A DNA stretch of 23,989 nt, taken from the NCBI GenBank assembly GCA_049296795.1, contig JBAQTC010000050.1, positions 1 to 23,989 of the forward strand, in the 5' to 3' direction. Source of the stretch: CAXNKH01 sp049296795. Its GTDB lineage: Bacteria > Pseudomonadota > Gammaproteobacteria > Burkholderiales > Burkholderiaceae_C. Below are positions 23,345 through 23,989 of this stretch, piece by piece. Position numbers and translations under genes: made by a program. The notes below the pieces were generated by a model, which did no database searches, was not told the DNA's origin, and saw nothing but the letters and a program-made list of their open reading frames with translations. The first letter of the stretch is position 1. Each line of letters starts with the position of its first letter.

Positions 23345-23989
23345 ATGTGCGGATTGACAGGGTTTTTGACAACTGACGCAGGACGCTTTGGGGACTTGGA
23401 GTCGGTGGTGACCTGCATGGCGTTGGCCATCCAGCATCGGGGGCCTGATGACGCTGGAGCTTGGACAGATACGCAGGACGGCATTGCGCTGGGCCATCGT
23501 CGCCTGTCCATTGTCGACCTTTCGCCTGCCGGTCACCAGCCCATGCAGTCTGCCAGCGGGCGGTTTGTGCTGGCGTTCAACGGCGAGATTTACAACCACC
23601 TGGTGTTGCGCGCCGAGCTGGAAGCAGCGAACCAAGCCCCGGCTTGGCTCGGCCATTCCGATACTGAGACGCTGTTGGCTGGCTTTGCCGCCTGGGGCGT
23701 AACCGCCACCTTGCAGCACGCGGTGGGCATGTTTGCTATTGCGTTGTGGGACAAAGCTGAGTGCCGCCTCACGCTGGCGCGTGACCGCCTGGGTGAAAAG
23801 CCGCTGTTTTATGGCTGGGTGCGCGGGGCCTTTGTTTTTGGTTCAGAGCTCAAGGCCTTGCACGCTTACCCCGGGTTTGATAATCCGATTTGCCGCGACG
23901 CGCTGGCGCTCTACCTGCAGCATTGCGCGGTGCCGGCACCGTATTCGATTTACCAGGACATCTTCAAGCTCGAGCCGGGCTGTGTGCTG
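23345..23989 (+). CDS. asnB: Asparagine synthase (glutamine-hydrolysing), N-terminal part, cut by window end
   Basis: The 215 codons present start MCGLTGF, so Cys2 becomes the N-terminal nucleophile after Met removal, as in class II glutamine amidotransferases. HRRLSIVDLSPAGHQPM, FNGEIYNH, SDTETLLAGFA and RDRLGEKPLFYG are all typical AsnB segments. The synthetase domain lies beyond the window. In O-antigen loci such proteins (WbpS-like) often amidate sugar uronic acids instead of making asparagine; that role here is inferred from position only. GGAAAG at 23331-23336 lies eight bases before the ATG. The gene follows the nucleotidyltransferase by 36 bases. Confidence 0.92.
   Translation, partial: MCGLTGFLTTDAGRFGDLESVVTCMALAIQHRGPDDAGAWTDTQDGIALGHRRLSIVDLSPAGHQPMQSASGRFVLAFNGEIYNHLVLRAELEAANQAPAWLGHSDTETLLAGFAAWGVTATLQHAVGMFAIALWDKAECRLTLARDRLGEKPLFYGWVRGAFVFGSELKALHAYPGFDNPICRDALALYLQHCAVPAPYSIYQDIFKLEPGCVL

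Overview
The window is 24 kb of a surface-polysaccharide locus (O-antigen or capsule type) from a Gram-negative bacterium. The style of the proteins, the flippase and the insertion-sequence debris suggest a betaproteobacterium of the order Burkholderiales. That placement is inference; there is no rRNA or housekeeping gene to fix it. From about position 599 to the end every convincing gene is on the + strand, and most neighbours overlap by 1-16 bases or lie within 40 bases, so the block looks like one long operon or a few stacked ones.

Layout. (1) 1-565 is insertion-sequence debris: five short direct repeats (1-121) abutting an IS4-type transposase fragment that is broken at both ends. (2) 599-3116 holds an SIS-domain sugar-phosphate isomerase and two NAD-dependent epimerase/dehydratases. 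(3) 3166-9820 is a GC-rich, tightly coupled block: methyltransferase, E1-alpha and E1-beta thiamin-diphosphate (ThDP) enzyme subunits, a short-chain reductase, a second acetolactate-synthase-like ThDP enzyme, a 65-residue protein of unknown function, and a zinc alcohol-dehydrogenase-like enzyme. (4) 9817-10993 is a compositional break: a 20-codon ORF, then an AT-rich gene I cannot assign. (5) 11031-14505 has a fused nucleotidyltransferase-sugar kinase with HldE's domains in reverse order, an NDP-sugar pyrophosphorylase-like enzyme, and a Wzx-type flippase. (6) 14541-18929 has a methyltransferase, an FkbM-type methyltransferase and two family-4 glycosyltransferases. (7) 18914-23308 has a CofD/YvcK-like protein, a HAD phosphatase, another methyltransferase, a family-2 glycosyltransferase and another nucleotidyltransferase. 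(8) An asparagine synthase begins at 23345 and runs off the end.

How it may work together. The SIS isomerase, PfkB-type kinase/nucleotidyltransferase and pyrophosphorylase resemble the activation steps of a heptose-like sugar. The epimerases, two ThDP systems, two reductases and methyltransferase could then add carbons to, reduce and methylate the sugar. Glycosyltransferases would assemble the repeat unit and Wzx would flip it. The CofD-like/HAD/nucleotidyltransferase set may supply a phosphate-linked decoration.

The two strongest candidates for undescribed biology are the dual-ThDP sugar-modifying block (3166-9820) and the CofD-like module (18914-23308). No polymerase, ABC exporter, initiating transferase, lipoyl E2 or E3 is visible in the window. 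I saw no tRNA, rRNA, CRISPR array or convincing terminator.
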